Part shown: in pieces, positions 31,415 to 41,866 of the stretch
How positions within the stretch are numbered: the first letter of the stretch is position 1
Layout: each line of letters opens with the position of its first letter
NCBI RefSeq assembly: GCF_000381125.1
Contig: NZ_KB905938.1
Location: forward strand, 41,463 to 105,462
Reading direction: 5' to 3'
Length of the DNA: 64,000 bases
Origin: Caldimonas manganoxidans ATCC BAA-369
GTDB lineage: Bacteria > Pseudomonadota > Gammaproteobacteria > Burkholderiales > Burkholderiaceae_C
The notes under the pieces: model-generated
The model's input: only the letters and a program-made list of their open reading frames with translations
Told to the model about the DNA's origin: nothing
Databases searched by the model: none
Position numbers and translations under genes: made by a program

Positions 31415-32202
31415 CCGGTGCACAGGGTCAATTCGAAACCCAAATCTTCGACGGACGGTCGCAAGCGTCCATCGTCCTCTTGGCGCAAGAAGCGGATCGA
31501 CACCATCAAGCGATGGCCGCTGATCTCGGGCACGAGTCCGGTGGACGGATCCAGGCGCACCCGCAGGAGCTGATAACTGCGCCCCGCAGGCAGGCTTTGC
31601 TGATACTGGCCGGCGGTGGCCATCACTTTGTGCGGCACGCCGGACTCGCGCAGCAACCCCAACAGCACCCGCAAGGCCTCGGCCAGCGGCGTCAGCGTGC
31701 CCACCCAGCGTTGCAGGTCGGCTTGCCGCCGCGCCGCCGGGAGATGCTGCCAGGCGTAATACGCGGGCAGGTCGAACTCGCAGGTGCCGCCGGGGATGCT
31801 GATGCGGCTGCGCACGCTCATCAACCACTCATTGCTGGTCAGCGCATGGCCCGCTTTGCCGGGCAGCTGGTTGAGCTGGGCGTGAGCATGGTCGATGCGA
31901 CCGAGCACCTCGTCCAAGGCCTGCTCCGAGATCGAGGGATTGCCGCGATAGCCATTGAGCAGCGTTTTCTGGCGATCCAGATCCTTGAGCAAGTCGGACT
32001 TGAGATCGGCCCGGGAGGCCACGTCCATGATCTCGAACAGGGTGGCCAGGGCGAAATGGTGGTCGACGGCCGCCTCACGCACCATCAACTGGCCCAGCCG
32101 GTCGAACAAGTGTTCGAGCCGCAGCATGGTGCGGATGCTTTCGTTGAAGGGATATTCGTAGAGGATCAAGGCAAGCGGCACGACGCAGTCAATGCCAAGC
32201 AT
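31411..32202 (-). CDS. zapD: Cell division protein ZapD
   Basis: ZapD cross-links FtsZ filaments and strengthens the Z ring. The 263-residue protein has the family N-terminus ILYEYPFNESIRTMLRLEHLFDRL, the helical FtsZ-binding region, then the beta-rich SFR-like half (GTCEFDLPAYYAWQ, SYQLLRVRLDPS, SIRFL). The start at 32202 (MLGIDCVVPL) adds about 12 residues before the conserved ILYEYP. A GTG or TTG codon just inside would match other ZapD proteins better, so the first 7-12 residues are doubtful. Overlaps yacG by four bases. Confidence 0.93.
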   Translation of the reverse strand: MLGIDCVVPLALILYEYPFNESIRTMLRLEHLFDRLGQLMVREAAVDHHFALATLFEIMDVASRADLKSDLLKDLDRQKTLLNGYRGNPSISEQALDEVLGRIDHAHAQLNQLPGKAGHALTSNEWLMSVRSRISIPGGTCEFDLPAYYAWQHLPAARRQADLQRWVGTLTPLAEALRVLLGLLRESGVPHKVMATAGQYQQSLPAGRSYQLLRVRLDPSTGLVPEISGHRLMVSIRFLRQEDDGRLRPSVEDLGFELTLCTG

Positions 32203-32214
32203 TTTTCCATACCT

Positions 32215-32232
32215 GGGTAGCGCGGGCTACCC
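32215..32232 (-). repeat. Short perfect hairpin between coaE and zapD
   Basis: GGGTAGC (32215-32221) and GCTACCC (32226-32232) form a 7-bp stem with a four-base loop, 13 bp upstream of the zapD start on the minus strand. It could modulate zapD translation or be a processing site. No T-tail follows. Confidence 0.4.
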
Positions 32233-32287
32233 GCGCACCGCGCAAGCCCCTGTCTTTCGGTTGGCGACCCTCGCGGCGGTGGCAGGC

Positions 32288-32941
32288 TCAGAAGGCCGAC
32301 GCGGCGGCCGCAGCCGGCGGATGCATCGGATGCCACAGACGCCACAGCGCTTCCAATGCGGCGTGCAGATCGGCCAAACCGTCGGTGTCGTTGGCCACGA
32401 TGATGTCGGCTGCGCTCAGTCGCTGCAGGCGCGAGGCCTGCTGGGCCATGATGGCGCGCACCGCGGCTTCGCTCAGGCCCGAGCGTTGCTTCACGCGCAG
32501 CACTTGGCGTTCGGGCGAACAATCGACCACCAGGACCTGGTCCACCCGGGTGCGCCAGACGCGCGATTCGACCAGCAGCGGCACATCGAAGACCACCATC
32601 TGATCCGGCTGGGCCTGGGCCGCTTGGCGCAGGGCTTCCTCGCCGATCAGCGGATGCAAGATGGCCTCGAGCATGGCCTTGCTTTGCGGGTCGCGAAACA
32701 CCCGCTCGCGCATGCGCTCGCGGTCCAAGGCGCCGTCGGCCGTCAAGACCGCCTCGCCGAAGGCCGCACGGATCGGCGCGATGCCGGCTCCACCGGGTTG
32801 GGTGAGCTGGCGCGAGATGGCGTCGGTGTCGACCACATGCGCGCCGCGTTCGCGCAGCCAAGCGGCCACGGTGCTTTTGCCGCTGCCGATGCCACCGGTC
32901 AGTCCGAGCCGGCGGGGGCGCGGGAGCCGTGCGCCGTCCAT
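32288..32941 (-). CDS. coaE: Dephospho-CoA kinase
   Basis: CoaE performs the last step of coenzyme A synthesis, phosphorylating the 3'-OH of the dephospho-CoA ribose. The 217-residue protein has the P-loop LGLTGGIGSGKSTVAAWL, the HVVDTDAISRQL substrate region, and VVFDVPLLVES. Its C-terminal tail is Ala-rich. The ATG at 32941 lies 4 bp after the prepilin peptidase stop; earlier in-frame codons lie inside pilD and are not used. Its place after pilBCD is conserved in many proteobacteria. Confidence 0.95.
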   Translation of the reverse strand: MDGARLPRPRRLGLTGGIGSGKSTVAAWLRERGAHVVDTDAISRQLTQPGGAGIAPIRAAFGEAVLTADGALDRERMRERVFRDPQSKAMLEAILHPLIGEEALRQAAQAQPDQMVVFDVPLLVESRVWRTRVDQVLVVDCSPERQVLRVKQRSGLSEAAVRAIMAQQASRLQRLSAADIIVANDTDGLADLHAALEALWRLWHPMHPPAAAAASAF

Positions 32942-32945
32942 CGGC

Positions 32946-33800
32946 TCAGGCCCACCCCAACCAACCGAGCACGGTGTCGGCGCCCAGGAAATACACCAAG
33001 GCGCCGGCACCGGCCAGAAACGGGCCGAAGGGCACATAGCGGCCTTCACGCAGGTGGGCGGTCAGCTTCATCCCGATGCCCACCACGGCGCCGATCAGCG
33101 AGGCGATCAGCGCGATCGGCAGCAGGGTGTTCCAGCCCAGCCAAGCGCCCAGTGCTGCCAGCAGCTTGAAGTCACCATAGCCCATGCCTTCCTTGCCGGT
33201 GGTGAGCTTGAACAGCCAATAGACCGACCACAAGGCCAGATAGCCCGCGACGGCTCCCCACAGCGCCGTGGACAGCGGAATCGTCCAGTCCAAGGCCGCG
33301 GCGATCAGTCCGGCCCACAACAAGGGCTGCGTGAGCTGGTCGGGCAGCAAGGTGGTGTCCCAGTCGATGAAGGCCAAAGCCACCAAGGTGGCCATCAGCC
33401 CGCACCAAGCCAGCACCACGGGCTGCGGCCCCAGCTTCCACGCCACGCCGGCGAACAGGACGGCCGTCAACAGCTCGACGGCCGGATAGCGCCAAGAAAT
33501 CGGGGTTTTGCAGGCCGAGCATCGCGCGCGCAGTGCCACCCAGCTGATGACAGGAATGTTCTCGTACCAGCGGATGGCATGGCCGCAGTGCGGGCAGCGT
33601 GATCGAGGCCGCCACAGACCCAGCGGCTCGCCCTCGTCGGGCAGGGCTTGCTCCAGGAGCTCGGCGCTGTCGCGTCGCCACTGCCGCTCCAGCATCAGGG
33701 GCAAGCGATGGATCACCACGTTGAGGAAGCTCCCCACGCACAGGCCCAGCACGGCCAAGGTGGCCGGTGATAGCCACCAGGCAAGCATTTCAGAGGACAT
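32946..33800 (-). CDS. pilD: Type IV prepilin peptidase / N-methyltransferase
   Basis: PilD cleaves the leader of type IV prepilins and type II secretion pseudopilins and methylates the new N-terminal residue. The 284-residue polytopic membrane protein has the cytoplasmic zinc-type loop with CPHCGHAIRWYENIP and CSACKTPISWRYP (four cysteines, needed for methylation). The two catalytic aspartates are in FIDWDTTLLPDQLT and GMGYGDFKLLAALG. It lies 21 bp after pilC on the same strand. Confidence 0.97.
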   Translation of the reverse strand: MSSEMLAWWLSPATLAVLGLCVGSFLNVVIHRLPLMLERQWRRDSAELLEQALPDEGEPLGLWRPRSRCPHCGHAIRWYENIPVISWVALRARCSACKTPISWRYPAVELLTAVLFAGVAWKLGPQPVVLAWCGLMATLVALAFIDWDTTLLPDQLTQPLLWAGLIAAALDWTIPLSTALWGAVAGYLALWSVYWLFKLTTGKEGMGYGDFKLLAALGAWLGWNTLLPIALIASLIGAVVGIGMKLTAHLREGRYVPFGPFLAGAGALVYFLGADTVLGWLGWA

Positions 33801-33821
33801 CGAGGCTCTTGGGCTTGCGCT

Positions 33822-35039
33822 TCAGACCACCTGACCCAGCTTGAAGATGGGCAGGTACATCGACACCACGATGCCGCCGATGATGGTGCCCAGCACGACG
33901 ATGATCACGGGCTCCATCAGGCTCGACAGCCCTTTGACCGCCTCATCGACCTCCTGCTCGAAAAACTCGGCGGCCTTGTTGAGCATGTGATCCAAGGAAC
34001 CCGACTCTTCGCCGATCGCACACATCTGCAGCACCATCACCGGAAAGAGGCCCGTGGATTGCATCGCCGTGGTCAGACTCGTGCCGGTGGAGACATCCTT
34101 TTGGATTTTCTCGGTGGCTTCGGCAAACACCGCATTGCCCGAGGCTCCGCCAACGGAATCCAGCGCTTCGACCAAGGGCACGCCGGCGGAAAACATCGTG
34201 GCCAAGGTGCGCGTCCAACGCGCCACGGCCGATTTGTAGACCAGCGGGCCGAACAGAGGCACTTTCAGCAGCAAGCGATCCATGGCTTTTTGCATCTTCT
34301 CCGAGCGCTTCCAGCTCTCGAAGAAGAAGTAAGTGCCACCGATCAAGACGCCGAAGATGATGTACCAGTACTGCACGAACAGGTCCGACATCGCCATCAC
34401 CAGCAGCGTGGGAGCCGGCAAGTCGGCACCGAAGGAGGTGAAAATGTCCTTGAACGCCGGGATGACGAACATCATGATGATGGTCACCACGATGAAGGCC
34501 ACCACCAGCACGGCCACCGGGTAGATCAGCGCCGACTTGATTTTGGCCTTGATGGCTTCGGTTTTTTCCTTGTAGGTGGCCAGGCGCTCCAGCAGTGTCT
34601 CCAGAATACCGCCGGCCTCGCCGGCTTCGACCAGATTGCAGTACAGCGCGTCGAAGTACAACGGATGCTTGCGCAAGGCCGCCGATAGACTGGTGCCGGT
34701 CTCCACGTCCATGCGGATCTCGTTGAGCAGCTTGGTCAATCGCGGATTGCTGCTGCCGCGGCCGACGATGTCGAACGCCTGCAGCAAGGGCACGCCCGCA
34801 CGCATCATCGTGGCCAGCTGACGGGTGAAGATGGCAATGTCCTTGGGCTTGATCGCTCTGCCACCGCTCATGCGGCGCTTCTTGACCTTGGTGACCAGCA
34901 CGCCCTGACGGCGCAGACTGGCGCTGACCATGGCCTCACCGCCGGCGCGCATTTCTCCACGCACGGCTTTGCCATTGCGGTCCTTGCCTTCCCATTCGAA
35001 GACGAATTCCTGGGTTTTCTTTGCTGCTGCCACTGCCAT
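33822..35039 (-). CDS. pilC: Type IV pilus inner-membrane platform protein
   Basis: PilC is the inner-membrane platform that links the PilB and PilT motors to pilus assembly. The 405-residue protein has two tandem GspF/PilC domains (about 70-195 and 270-395), recognisable by FTRQLATMMRAGVPLLQAFD and the matching ARWTRTLATMFSAGVPLVEAL. Three membrane segments are present (about 170-190, 220-240, and 380-400). The ATG at 35039 has GGAG five bases upstream; an ATG ten codons earlier does not. pilB ends 33 bp upstream. Confidence 0.97.
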   Translation of the reverse strand: MAVAAAKKTQEFVFEWEGKDRNGKAVRGEMRAGGEAMVSASLRRQGVLVTKVKKRRMSGGRAIKPKDIAIFTRQLATMMRAGVPLLQAFDIVGRGSSNPRLTKLLNEIRMDVETGTSLSAALRKHPLYFDALYCNLVEAGEAGGILETLLERLATYKEKTEAIKAKIKSALIYPVAVLVVAFIVVTIIMMFVIPAFKDIFTSFGADLPAPTLLVMAMSDLFVQYWYIIFGVLIGGTYFFFESWKRSEKMQKAMDRLLLKVPLFGPLVYKSAVARWTRTLATMFSAGVPLVEALDSVGGASGNAVFAEATEKIQKDVSTGTSLTTAMQSTGLFPVMVLQMCAIGEESGSLDHMLNKAAEFFEQEVDEAVKGLSSLMEPVIIVVLGTIIGGIVVSMYLPIFKLGQVV

Positions 35040-35072
35040 GGTGTCTCCAGGGTGCAAGCCCTGTGTCAAAGC

Positions 35073-36791
35073 TTATTCATTGGTGACGGAAATGACTTCT
35101 TCGAGTGTCGTCACCCCCAGTCGGACCTTGTACAAGCCGGCCTGACGCAGATCCCGCACGCCTTCCTTCTGCGCTTGGGCGGCGATGTCCAAGGCCGAGC
35201 CGTCGGCCAAGATGATGCGTTGGATCTCCTCGGAAATGGGCATCACTTGGTAAATGCCGACGCGCCCTTTGTAGCCATTGTTACAGCTCGAGCAACCCAC
35301 GGCTCGGTAGGGCTTCCAACTGCCGTCGAGCTCTTCCTCCTTGAAGCCGGCTTTGAACATGGCCTCGCGGGGATAGTTGGCGGGCTGCTTGCAGTTCTCG
35401 CACAGCCGCCGGGCCAGGCGTTGGGCGGTGATGAGGATCACGCTGGAGGCGATGTTGAACGGTGCCACGCCCATGTTGCGCAGGCGTGTCAAGGTCGAAG
35501 GCGCATCGTTCGTGTGCAGCGTGGACAACACCAGGTGACCGGTCTGAGCCGCCTTGATGGCGATGTCGGCGGTTTCCAGGTCCCGAATCTCCCCGACCAT
35601 GATCACGTCGGGATCCTGGCGCAGGAAAGCCCGCAAGGCCGTGGCAAAGGTCAGGCCGGCTTTCTCGTTCACATTGACCTGGTTGATGCCAGGCAGGTTG
35701 ATTTCGGCCGGATCTTCGACGGTGGAAATGTTCACCCCCGGCTGGTTCAGGATGTTCAGGCATGTGTACAACGACACCGTCTTGCCGCTGCCGGTGGGGC
35801 CTGTGACGAGCACCATGCCATAGGGGCGGTGGATGGCCGCCAACAGCCGCTCTTTCTCGGCCTTTTCATAACCCAGCGCATCGATCCCCAGTTTGGCGCT
35901 GGAGGGATCGAGGATACGGATCACGATCTTCTCGCCAAACAGCGTGGGCAAGGTGCTGACGCGAAAGTCGATGGCGCGGTTGCCGAACTTCAGCTTCATG
36001 CGCCCATCTTGGGGCACCCGTTTTTCGGCAATGTCCAGACGAGAGATCACCTTGATGCGAGAGGCCAGCTTGTCTTTGATGGCCACCGGCGGCTGCGTGA
36101 TTTCGCGCAGCTCGCCATCGATGCGGAAGCGCACCCGGTAGCTCAGCTCATAAGGCTCGAAGTGCAGGTCCGAGGCCCGCATGTTGATCGCATCGATCAG
36201 CATCTTCTGCAAGAAGCGCACGACCGGTGCGTCCTCGACATCGGCGGCCATCTCTGCGGCTTCCGACGCAGCAGGGTCCTCCTCGGACACATCGAACTCG
36301 AAATCGCCGCCGACGATGCTCTCCAGCGCCTCGCTGGCCGAGGCGCCCAGGCTTTCGAGCACTTTGACCAGCTTGTCATGCTCGACCAAGATCCACTCGG
36401 GCGTCAGCTGGGTGGCGAACTTGATGCGCTCGAGGGCTTCCTGGTCGGTCGGATCGGCACCGGCGACGAACAGGCGGCTGCCCCGCTTGCCCAGCGGGAG
36501 GACCTGGTACTGGGACGACAGCTTCGGTTCGATCAAGCCCTTGGGCAAGCGCTGGACATCGACCGCGTTCAAGTCGATGAGCGGCAGGGAAAACGTCGCT
36601 GACAGGGTGTGCGCCAAATCGCTGGGAGAGACCGCGCCGGCGGCGATGACCGCATTGATGAAACTGCAGCGCTTTTCCGTGGCCTGCTTGGCCAGATCCT
36701 CGGCGGTCTTCGTCGAGAGCTTGCCGGCATTGACCAGCACGCGCGCCACGCCAGACAGCGTGGAGTTCGGGGCCTCAGCCAGGGTGTCCAT
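35073..36791 (-). CDS. pilB: Type IV pilus assembly ATPase
   Basis: PilB is the hexameric motor that powers pilus extension. The 572-residue protein has an N-terminal GspE/MshEN-type domain (about 1-150), which in some PilB proteins binds cyclic-di-GMP. The ATPase core has Walker A VTGPTGSGKTVSLYT, Asp box and Walker B DPDVIMVGEIRD, and the His box TGHLVLSTLHTNDAPS. Four cysteines in RLCENCKQP and VGCSSCNNGYKGR form the zinc site. It is first in the pilB-pilC-pilD-coaE-zapD-yacG block. Confidence 0.97.
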   Translation of the reverse strand: MDTLAEAPNSTLSGVARVLVNAGKLSTKTAEDLAKQATEKRCSFINAVIAAGAVSPSDLAHTLSATFSLPLIDLNAVDVQRLPKGLIEPKLSSQYQVLPLGKRGSRLFVAGADPTDQEALERIKFATQLTPEWILVEHDKLVKVLESLGASASEALESIVGGDFEFDVSEEDPAASEAAEMAADVEDAPVVRFLQKMLIDAINMRASDLHFEPYELSYRVRFRIDGELREITQPPVAIKDKLASRIKVISRLDIAEKRVPQDGRMKLKFGNRAIDFRVSTLPTLFGEKIVIRILDPSSAKLGIDALGYEKAEKERLLAAIHRPYGMVLVTGPTGSGKTVSLYTCLNILNQPGVNISTVEDPAEINLPGINQVNVNEKAGLTFATALRAFLRQDPDVIMVGEIRDLETADIAIKAAQTGHLVLSTLHTNDAPSTLTRLRNMGVAPFNIASSVILITAQRLARRLCENCKQPANYPREAMFKAGFKEEELDGSWKPYRAVGCSSCNNGYKGRVGIYQVMPISEEIQRIILADGSALDIAAQAQKEGVRDLRQAGLYKVRLGVTTLEEVISVTNE

Positions 36792-37214
36792 GCCAAAAGG
36801 TCAAATCGGAAAAAGTGAGCGATCGCACAGCGCCGAAAGGCGCCGTCTGTGGGGCCGCGGAATGATCGCCGATCCTCTGCACACTGTAAACCTTGCAAGC
36901 CCGTGCAAGCAGCCCGAGACCGGCGGCGGCATGGTGAACTAGTGCACGTCCGTGCCCGAAATCTGGCCGCTGCGCACTCCCCCTGCCTGCGTTTGGAGTT
37001 GCGCCTGACCATGCCCCACGTCGGCCCGACGGCAGCCCCGCCGCCCGTGAGGGTCTCGGGTGTCAGGCCTGCCCCAAGGCCCCGGGCGAGGCTGGATGTT
37101 GCGAGAATACAACTGCTGGCGCCTCGCCTGCGGTGCGCCTCATCGCCGCTGGGCTGCCTTGCCGGGCTTGCTCTGGCGCAGGCTTGCGGCACTATTGGCT
37201 GAAAGGATGGCCCC
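36792..37214. other. Intergenic region between pilB and the BKACE gene
   Basis: No gene is supported in this 423-bp divergent spacer. It should hold promoters for pilB (minus) and the plus-strand enzyme gene. I see no sigma-54 site. A short GCGCC-GAAA-GGCGC hairpin (36830-36843) sits about 40 bp upstream of pilB. Confidence 0.4.
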
Positions 37215-38060
37215 ATGACGACCCCGTTCGCGCTCGACCCCCTCATGCTCACGGTGGCCCCCAACGGGGCGTACAAGACCCACGAGCAACACCCTGCCTT
37301 GCCTCTGACCGCACAAGCCCTGGCCGCGACGGCCAAGGCCTGTCTGGAAGCCGGCGCCGCCATGCTGCACATGCATGTGCGCCGGCCTGACGGGCGTCAC
37401 CTGCTCGATGCCCAGGCTTACCGGGAGGCCACAGCGGCCGTGCGCCAGGCGGTGGGCTCGCAACTGGTGGTGCAGATCACCACCGAGGCGGCCAAGATCT
37501 ACGAGCCGGCGGCCCAGATGGCCGTGGTGCGCGAGGTGCTGCCCGAAGCCGTGTCGGTGGCCTTGCGTGAGCTGCATGTGCCGTGTGTCCGTGAGCAAGA
37601 ACTCAGTGCCTTCTTCCAGTGGTTGGTGGCGCATCGCGTGATGACCCAAGTCATCCTCTACGACGCGGCCGACGTGCGCGACTGGCAGGACCTGTGCCGC
37701 CGCGGCGTGATTCCCGAGGGGCCGTGGTTCCTGCTTTTCGTGCTGGGACGCTACAGCGCCGGGCAGACCTCCTCGCCCAACGATCTGCTGCCCTTCCTGC
37801 AGGCGCATGATGGGATGCACCCGTGGGCCGTGTGCGCCTTCGGCGCGCAGGAGCATGCCTGCGTGCTGGCGGCTGCGGCCCTGGGCGGGCATGTGCGGGT
37901 GGGCTTCGAGAACAACCTGTGGCTGCGCGACGGGCGCATGGCACCGGACAACGCCGCGCTGGTGGCGCAGGCCGCCGAAGGCATTCGATGGCTGGGCCGC
38001 CCCTTGGCCACGGCCGATCAGGTGCGGGAGCGTTTTGGACGCGTGAGCGCCTCCGGTTGA
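37215..38060 (+). CDS. 3-keto-5-aminohexanoate cleavage-type (BKACE, DUF849) enzyme
   Basis: BKACE proteins condense beta-keto acids with acetyl-CoA in a reversible carbon-carbon cleavage, making acetoacetate and a new CoA ester; substrates vary widely. The 281-residue TIM-barrel protein has the zinc ligands in AAMLHMHVR (H52, H54) and VGFENNLWLRDG. PFLQAHDGMHPWAVCAFG covers the other metal and substrate residues. A ribosome site (GAAAGG) precedes ATG 37215. It is followed by a dioxygenase remnant, so it may belong to a decayed aromatic-acid pathway; the substrate is not known. Confidence 0.88.
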   Translation: MTTPFALDPLMLTVAPNGAYKTHEQHPALPLTAQALAATAKACLEAGAAMLHMHVRRPDGRHLLDAQAYREATAAVRQAVGSQLVVQITTEAAKIYEPAAQMAVVREVLPEAVSVALRELHVPCVREQELSAFFQWLVAHRVMTQVILYDAADVRDWQDLCRRGVIPEGPWFLLFVLGRYSAGQTSSPNDLLPFLQAHDGMHPWAVCAFGAQEHACVLAAAALGGHVRVGFENNLWLRDGRMAPDNAALVAQAAEGIRWLGRPLATADQVRERFGRVSASG

Positions 38061-38096
38061 AGCGCCCGATCGCTGGACCACGGGTGTTTTTCTCCT

Positions 38097-38507
38097 TTGT
38101 CGGTGATGTGTTCCCACGAAGACGGATGGCCGGTGAAACTGTTGCCGCTGCAGGTGGGAGTGCTGCAGTTTCCAATTCCCAGTGCTCGGCGGTGTTGGAG
38201 GCTGGGTCAGGCGCTGCGCCGTGCCATCGAAAGTTATCCCGAAGACCTGAACGTGGCCATCGTCGCCACGGGCGGCTTGTCACACCAAGTACACGGCGAG
38301 CGCGCCGGATTCAACAACACCGCTTGGGATGCGAAGTTTCTGGACGTATTGGAGCGCGACCCGCAATCCTTGCTGGACTTCACGCATGCCGAGCTCGCGA
38401 CCTGGGGCGAGCTCGGCAAGCGGCTTGGTCGTGCTCGGTGTTTCGCGTGCCCTAGGCTTTACACGCCCGCGCGGCGTGCTCGAAGCCCACACTGCCGACC
38501 ATGGTAG
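38097..38507 (+). pseudogene. Remnant of a LigB-type extradiol dioxygenase (protocatechuate 4,5- or gallate-dioxygenase-like)
   Basis: Between about 38124 and 38430 the frame reads VLQFPIPSARRCWRLGQALR, then ESYPEDLNVAIVATGGLSHQ, HGERAGFNNTAWDAKFLD, ERDPQSLLDFTHAELAT. This is the conserved end of the catalytic domain of class-III ring-cleaving dioxygenases, including the catalytic histidine in GGLSHQ. The N-terminal domain with the Fe ligands is missing, and after THAELATWGEL the sequence loses similarity. Only about 100 residues remain of a normally 280-420 residue protein. No start with a ribosome site is seen. It lies just beside tRNA-Pro. Confidence 0.75.
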
Positions 38508-38554
38508 GCTGAATGGCTCCACCCGAGACATCGGGGCGGGCCGACGAAGAAAAC

Positions 38555-38631
38555 TGGTCGGGGTGAGTGGATTCGAACCACCGGCCTCTACGTCCCGAAC
38601 GTAGCGCTCTACCAGGCTAAGCTACACCCCG
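38555..38631 (-). tRNA. tRNA-Pro (anticodon CGG)
   Basis: This 77-base cloverleaf includes an encoded CCA. The acceptor is CGGGGTG/CACCCCG; the D-arm is GCTTAGCCTGGTAGAGC; the anticodon stem CTACG/CGTAG has loop TTCGGGA, giving CGG; the T-arm carries GGTTCGAATCC. It follows ispB by 42 bp on the same strand. A 6-bp hairpin (GACCCT/AGGGTC, 38636-38650) lies between them and could be a processing site. Confidence 0.97.
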
Positions 38632-38673
38632 ATGGGACCCTTGTAGGGTCGAGTCGGATGCTCAGTTGCTTGC

Positions 38674-39654
38674 TCAAGCAGAGCGCTCAACTGAGCGAAC
38701 ACATAATTCTAGCAAAGCTTCTCGATAGGGGGAAGCCGGCAGGCCGTGGAGGCAGTGCCGAGCCGTCTCGGCCTCGGCGCGGGCGGCTTGGCGTGTTGCA
38801 TCCAATGCCCCGGTGCGGCGAACGATGTCGACGATGTCCTTCAAGCGGTCCATCTCGCCATGCTCGATGGCGTGGCGGATCAATTGCCGCTCTTGTGCGT
38901 TGCCGCGCTCCATCGCAATCAGCAGCGGCATCGTGGGCTTGCCTTCGCGCAGGTCGTCGCCGACGTTCTTGCCCAGGGCCGCGGTGGAGCCCTCGTAGTC
39001 GAGCAGGTCGTCGATGAGCTGGAAGGCCGTGCCCAGGTGGCGGCCGTAGTCGGCGCAGGATTGCTCGACCTCGGCCGGTGCGTCGGCCAGCACCGCGCCC
39101 AGGCGGGCGCTGGCCTCGAACAGCTTGGCGGTTTTGTAGCGGATGACGCGCAAGTAGGCCTCGATGTCGGTGTCGGGGTCGTGCATGTTCATCAGCTGCA
39201 AGACCTCGCCCTCGGCAATGACGTTGGTCGCCTCGGCCAGCACGTCCAGCACGCGCATGCGGTCGATGGCCACCATCATCTGGAAGGCGCGTGAGTAGAG
39301 GAAATCGCCCACCAGCACGCTGGCAGCATTGCCGAACACCGCATTGGCCGTTTCGCGGCCGCGGCGCAGCTGGGATTCGTCTACCACGTCGTCATGCAGC
39401 AAGGTGGCGGTGTGGATGAACTCGACCACGGCTGCCAGTTCGTGCCGCTGCGGGCCATCGAAGCCCAGCGCCTTGGCCACCAGGATCACCAGCTGAGGCC
39501 GGATGCGCTTGCCGCCGGCGCTGACGATGTAATGAGCGATCTGGTTGATCAGCGCCACCTCGGAGGCCAGGCGCCGATGGATGACGGCGTCGACTTCGGC
39601 CATCTCGGCGGCCAGCAATTCGGGCAGTGCAGGGGATGAGACAGGGGCGGACAC
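38674..39654 (-). CDS. ispB: Octaprenyl diphosphate synthase
   Basis: This long-chain trans-polyprenyl diphosphate synthase makes the isoprenoid tail of ubiquinone. The 326-residue protein has both aspartate-rich motifs, DDVVD (88-92, FARM) in HTATLLHDDVVDESQLRRG and DDLLD (215-219, SARM) in FQLIDDLLDYEGS. GGKRIRPQ binds IPP. It is divergent from rplU-rpmA-obgE, the standard arrangement. The tail length (C40 versus another) is inferred from the family only. Confidence 0.95.
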   Translation of the reverse strand: MSAPVSSPALPELLAAEMAEVDAVIHRRLASEVALINQIAHYIVSAGGKRIRPQLVILVAKALGFDGPQRHELAAVVEFIHTATLLHDDVVDESQLRRGRETANAVFGNAASVLVGDFLYSRAFQMMVAIDRMRVLDVLAEATNVIAEGEVLQLMNMHDPDTDIEAYLRVIRYKTAKLFEASARLGAVLADAPAEVEQSCADYGRHLGTAFQLIDDLLDYEGSTAALGKNVGDDLREGKPTMPLLIAMERGNAQERQLIRHAIEHGEMDRLKDIVDIVRRTGALDATRQAARAEAETARHCLHGLPASPYREALLELCVRSVERSA

Positions 39655-39753
39655 GCGACAGGCCCAGGGACGTGAATCCGCGGATTATAGAGAGGCCAGT
39701 GGCGGGCAAGGCCGGGATCGACGGGGGCAGGGCGGCTGGGATTCTGGGTGTGC

Positions 39754-39977
39754 TACAATTTTGGGCTCGGCCAAATGGAGGCTAGAGCAAGGGTCATGGT
39801 ACGCGGCGTTGGTGGCCTCGTGTCGGTAGGCCAGCCTTGGGGTGCTGTAGGCTCTCTTTGAGAGAGTCGCTTCAGCGCCAAAGAGGGTGAGCCTGGCAGC
39901 GCGAGGGCTGCGGCGTGCGGGCCGTGACGATCGGTGCGCACCGGGTCGATGAGGTGCGCGTTTGTGAAAGGGCTGAT
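39754..39977 (+). promoter_or_regulatory. Promoter and long leader of rplU-rpmA
   Basis: TGC-TACAAT at 39751-39759 is an extended -10 promoter with a poor -35. It gives a leader of about 210 bases before rplU. The leader contains two hairpins: TGGCCT (39813-39818) with AGGCCA (39828-39833), and CTCTC (39852-39856) with GAGAG (39860-39864). Leaders of this kind often bind a ribosomal protein for autoregulation; that role is inferred here. The remaining part of the 323-bp ispB–rplU spacer shows nothing else. Confidence 0.5.
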
Positions 39978-40289
39978 ATGTACGCGGTCATAAAAACCGG
40001 CGGCAAGCAATACAAGGTGGCTGCCGGCGAAAAGATCAAGGTAGAACAGATTGCTGCGGAAGTCGGCCAAGAGATCGTGATCGACCAGGTTCTCGCCGTG
40101 GGCAACGGCGCCGAGCTCAAGGTTGGCACGCCCTTGGTTGCCGGCGCCAGCGTCAAAGCCACGGTGGTGGCTCATGGCAAGCATGACAAAGTGCGCATCT
40201 TCAAGCTGCGTCGTCGCAAGCACTACAAGAAGAGCCAAGGGCATCGCCAGACTTACACCGAGCTGCAAATCAGTGCGGTGACGGCCTGA
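39978..40289 (+). CDS. rplU: Large ribosomal subunit protein bL21
   Basis: bL21 binds 23S rRNA near protein L20. The 103-residue product starts [14 protein letters not shown] and ends with the basic [17 protein letters not shown], both family features. The ATG at 39978 follows GAAAGG; an in-frame upstream ORF extension is not part of bL21. It is the first gene of rplU-rpmA, 23 bp before rpmA. Confidence 0.98.
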   Translation: MYAVIKTGGKQYKVAAGEKIKVEQIAAEVGQEIVIDQVLAVGNGAELKVGTPLVAGASVKATVVAHGKHDKVRIFKLRRRKHYKKSQGHRQTYTELQISAVTA

Positions 40290-40312
40290 TCCCCTTCCAG
40301 GAGTAAGCAAGC

Positions 40313-41828
<1,516 letters not shown>

Positions 41829-41866
41829 GGTCGCGCACGCTTCGTTCTTTCGCTTGCGATACTCCG

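Noticed and set aside
36849..37202. Possible 117-residue protein between pilB and the BKACE gene
   Set aside because: Arg/Pro/Ala-rich shadow composition, no ribosome site and no domain; the region looks like promoter and leader sequence.
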